Assembly: GCA_963210315.1 (NCBI GenBank)
Contig: OY723237.1
Coordinates: forward strand, 2,852,001 to 2,916,000
Direction: 5' to 3'
DNA length: 64,000 nt
Source: Rhynchopus euleeides
Lineage: Eukaryota > Euglenozoa > Diplonemea > Diplonemida > Diplonemidae
Every line of letters begins with the position of its first letter. The first letter of the stretch is position 1. A program made the translations under genes and the position numbers. This document shows, one piece after another, positions 63,402-64,000 of this stretch. The notes under the pieces were generated by a model that made no database searches, had not been told where the DNA came from, and was given only the letters and a program-made list of their open reading frames with translations.

Positions 63402-64000
63402 TGACAAAGGGGAGGGGGGGGGGGGTTGTGTTGGTGGCGGTGGTCTTCGCAACCGGTGCCGGGAAAACAGCCTTTCTTTGGGGAGAGGGGCGAGTTTCCT
63501 CATATCCATAGGTGCCAATCCGCCAAACTTCTTTGCTTTTTCTTTTGCAGACACACGCCTCACTGAATATAGGGCAGAGGGTGGGGCAGCAACGCAGAGA
63601 ACGGCAAATGCGCTATCTCAGTCACCCTCCCTTCACTCAGGCAATGCAAGGGAGCGTCCAAGGGGAGCAGGGCCTCTAACGAGGCGGTAGATCTTGAAAA
63701 AAGAAAACATTGGCATCACTCACTTGGCTATCGCGGGGGCATCAGGCGATGCATATCGGAGGAAATCGCGCGTGAACCTACTAGCTTGCTGTTTCCACGT
63801 CCAGCAGCGGCTGTTGCAGGGTGGGAAGGGGGGCGGGGGAGCTGTGTGTCTGGCAGGCACGTCATGCTGCCGCTTTCAACACACACACACACACCCTTTT
63901 GGCTTCCAGAAACGTCTTCGCATAAGGGATTCTTCTGTCTCGCAGAGAGAGTTTAGTCGGCACGCACGCGGGGCCTGCCTGACGGGAGGCGATCTTCACA
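63402..64000. other. Spacer at window end
   Basis: No supported gene. G-run at 63413-63426 and CA tract at 63880-63894. Confidence 0.4.

Overview
This is nuclear DNA of a microbial eukaryote (protist or alga) from a draft assembly; one 200-base run of N marks a scaffold gap. Eukaryotic signs are an intronless 14.5 kb secreted-protein gene with an AATAAA signal just after its stop, two non-LTR retrotransposons, a hammerhead-bearing tandem repeat, long microsatellites, and families of inverted-repeat DNA elements nested in one another. The lineage cannot be fixed from sequence alone. DUF4116 repeat proteins, high GC and huge uninterrupted ORFs would fit several algal or euglenozoan groups. No rRNA or tRNA gene was recognised by eye.

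Layout. 0.3-3.7 kb: a DUF4116 tandem-repeat gene on the minus strand with a ubiquitin-like N-terminus; a shorter paralogue lies at 32.8-35.0 kb. 5.3-7.4 kb: a small foldback element and the first copy (A1) of a 1152 bp long-TIR element, whose other copies are at 35.5-36.7 kb (A2) and 38.5-39.4 kb (A3, truncated). 8.0-10.9 kb: the 3' half of a LINE (end of RT from the VDD box, zf-RVT, RNase H), cut at a (TG)n tract. 11.4-26.0 kb: one minus-strand gene for a secreted modular protein of 4847 aa. 26.5-32.3 kb: repeats (a 256 bp (AG)n, duplicated blocks, an AGCGCT minisatellite, a duplicated GC hairpin) and a fragment of a HELAH zinc-protease gene with a possible ubiquitin-like tail.

39.7-40.9 kb holds two ~358 bp direct repeats, each with the complete conserved core of a hammerhead ribozyme; the arrangement matches a retrozyme-type element. 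42.4-46.3 kb holds a 3.5 kb DNA transposon (E) with palindrome-rich TIRs starting CACGGTGG and three co-oriented genes, including a possible transposase, with a 345 bp MITE (B1) at its left edge. 47.9-55.6 kb is an apparently intact non-LTR retrotransposon with poly(A) tail and candidate target-site duplication. Its ORF carries two OTU-like protease domains, RT, a CCHC finger, a restriction-like endonuclease and a C-terminal zinc finger, with a membrane-like N-terminal region. 56.6-58.6 kb is another TIR element (F). 60.0-63.4 kb is a nest: element D (205 bp TIRs, also ending CACGGTGG) contains a second copy of the MITE (B2) and, inside its right TIR, element C.

Host genes are therefore few (two DUF4116 proteins and the giant secreted protein). 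Most of the rest is mobile or repetitive DNA. The shared CACGGTGG ends suggest that E could supply the enzyme that moves D.
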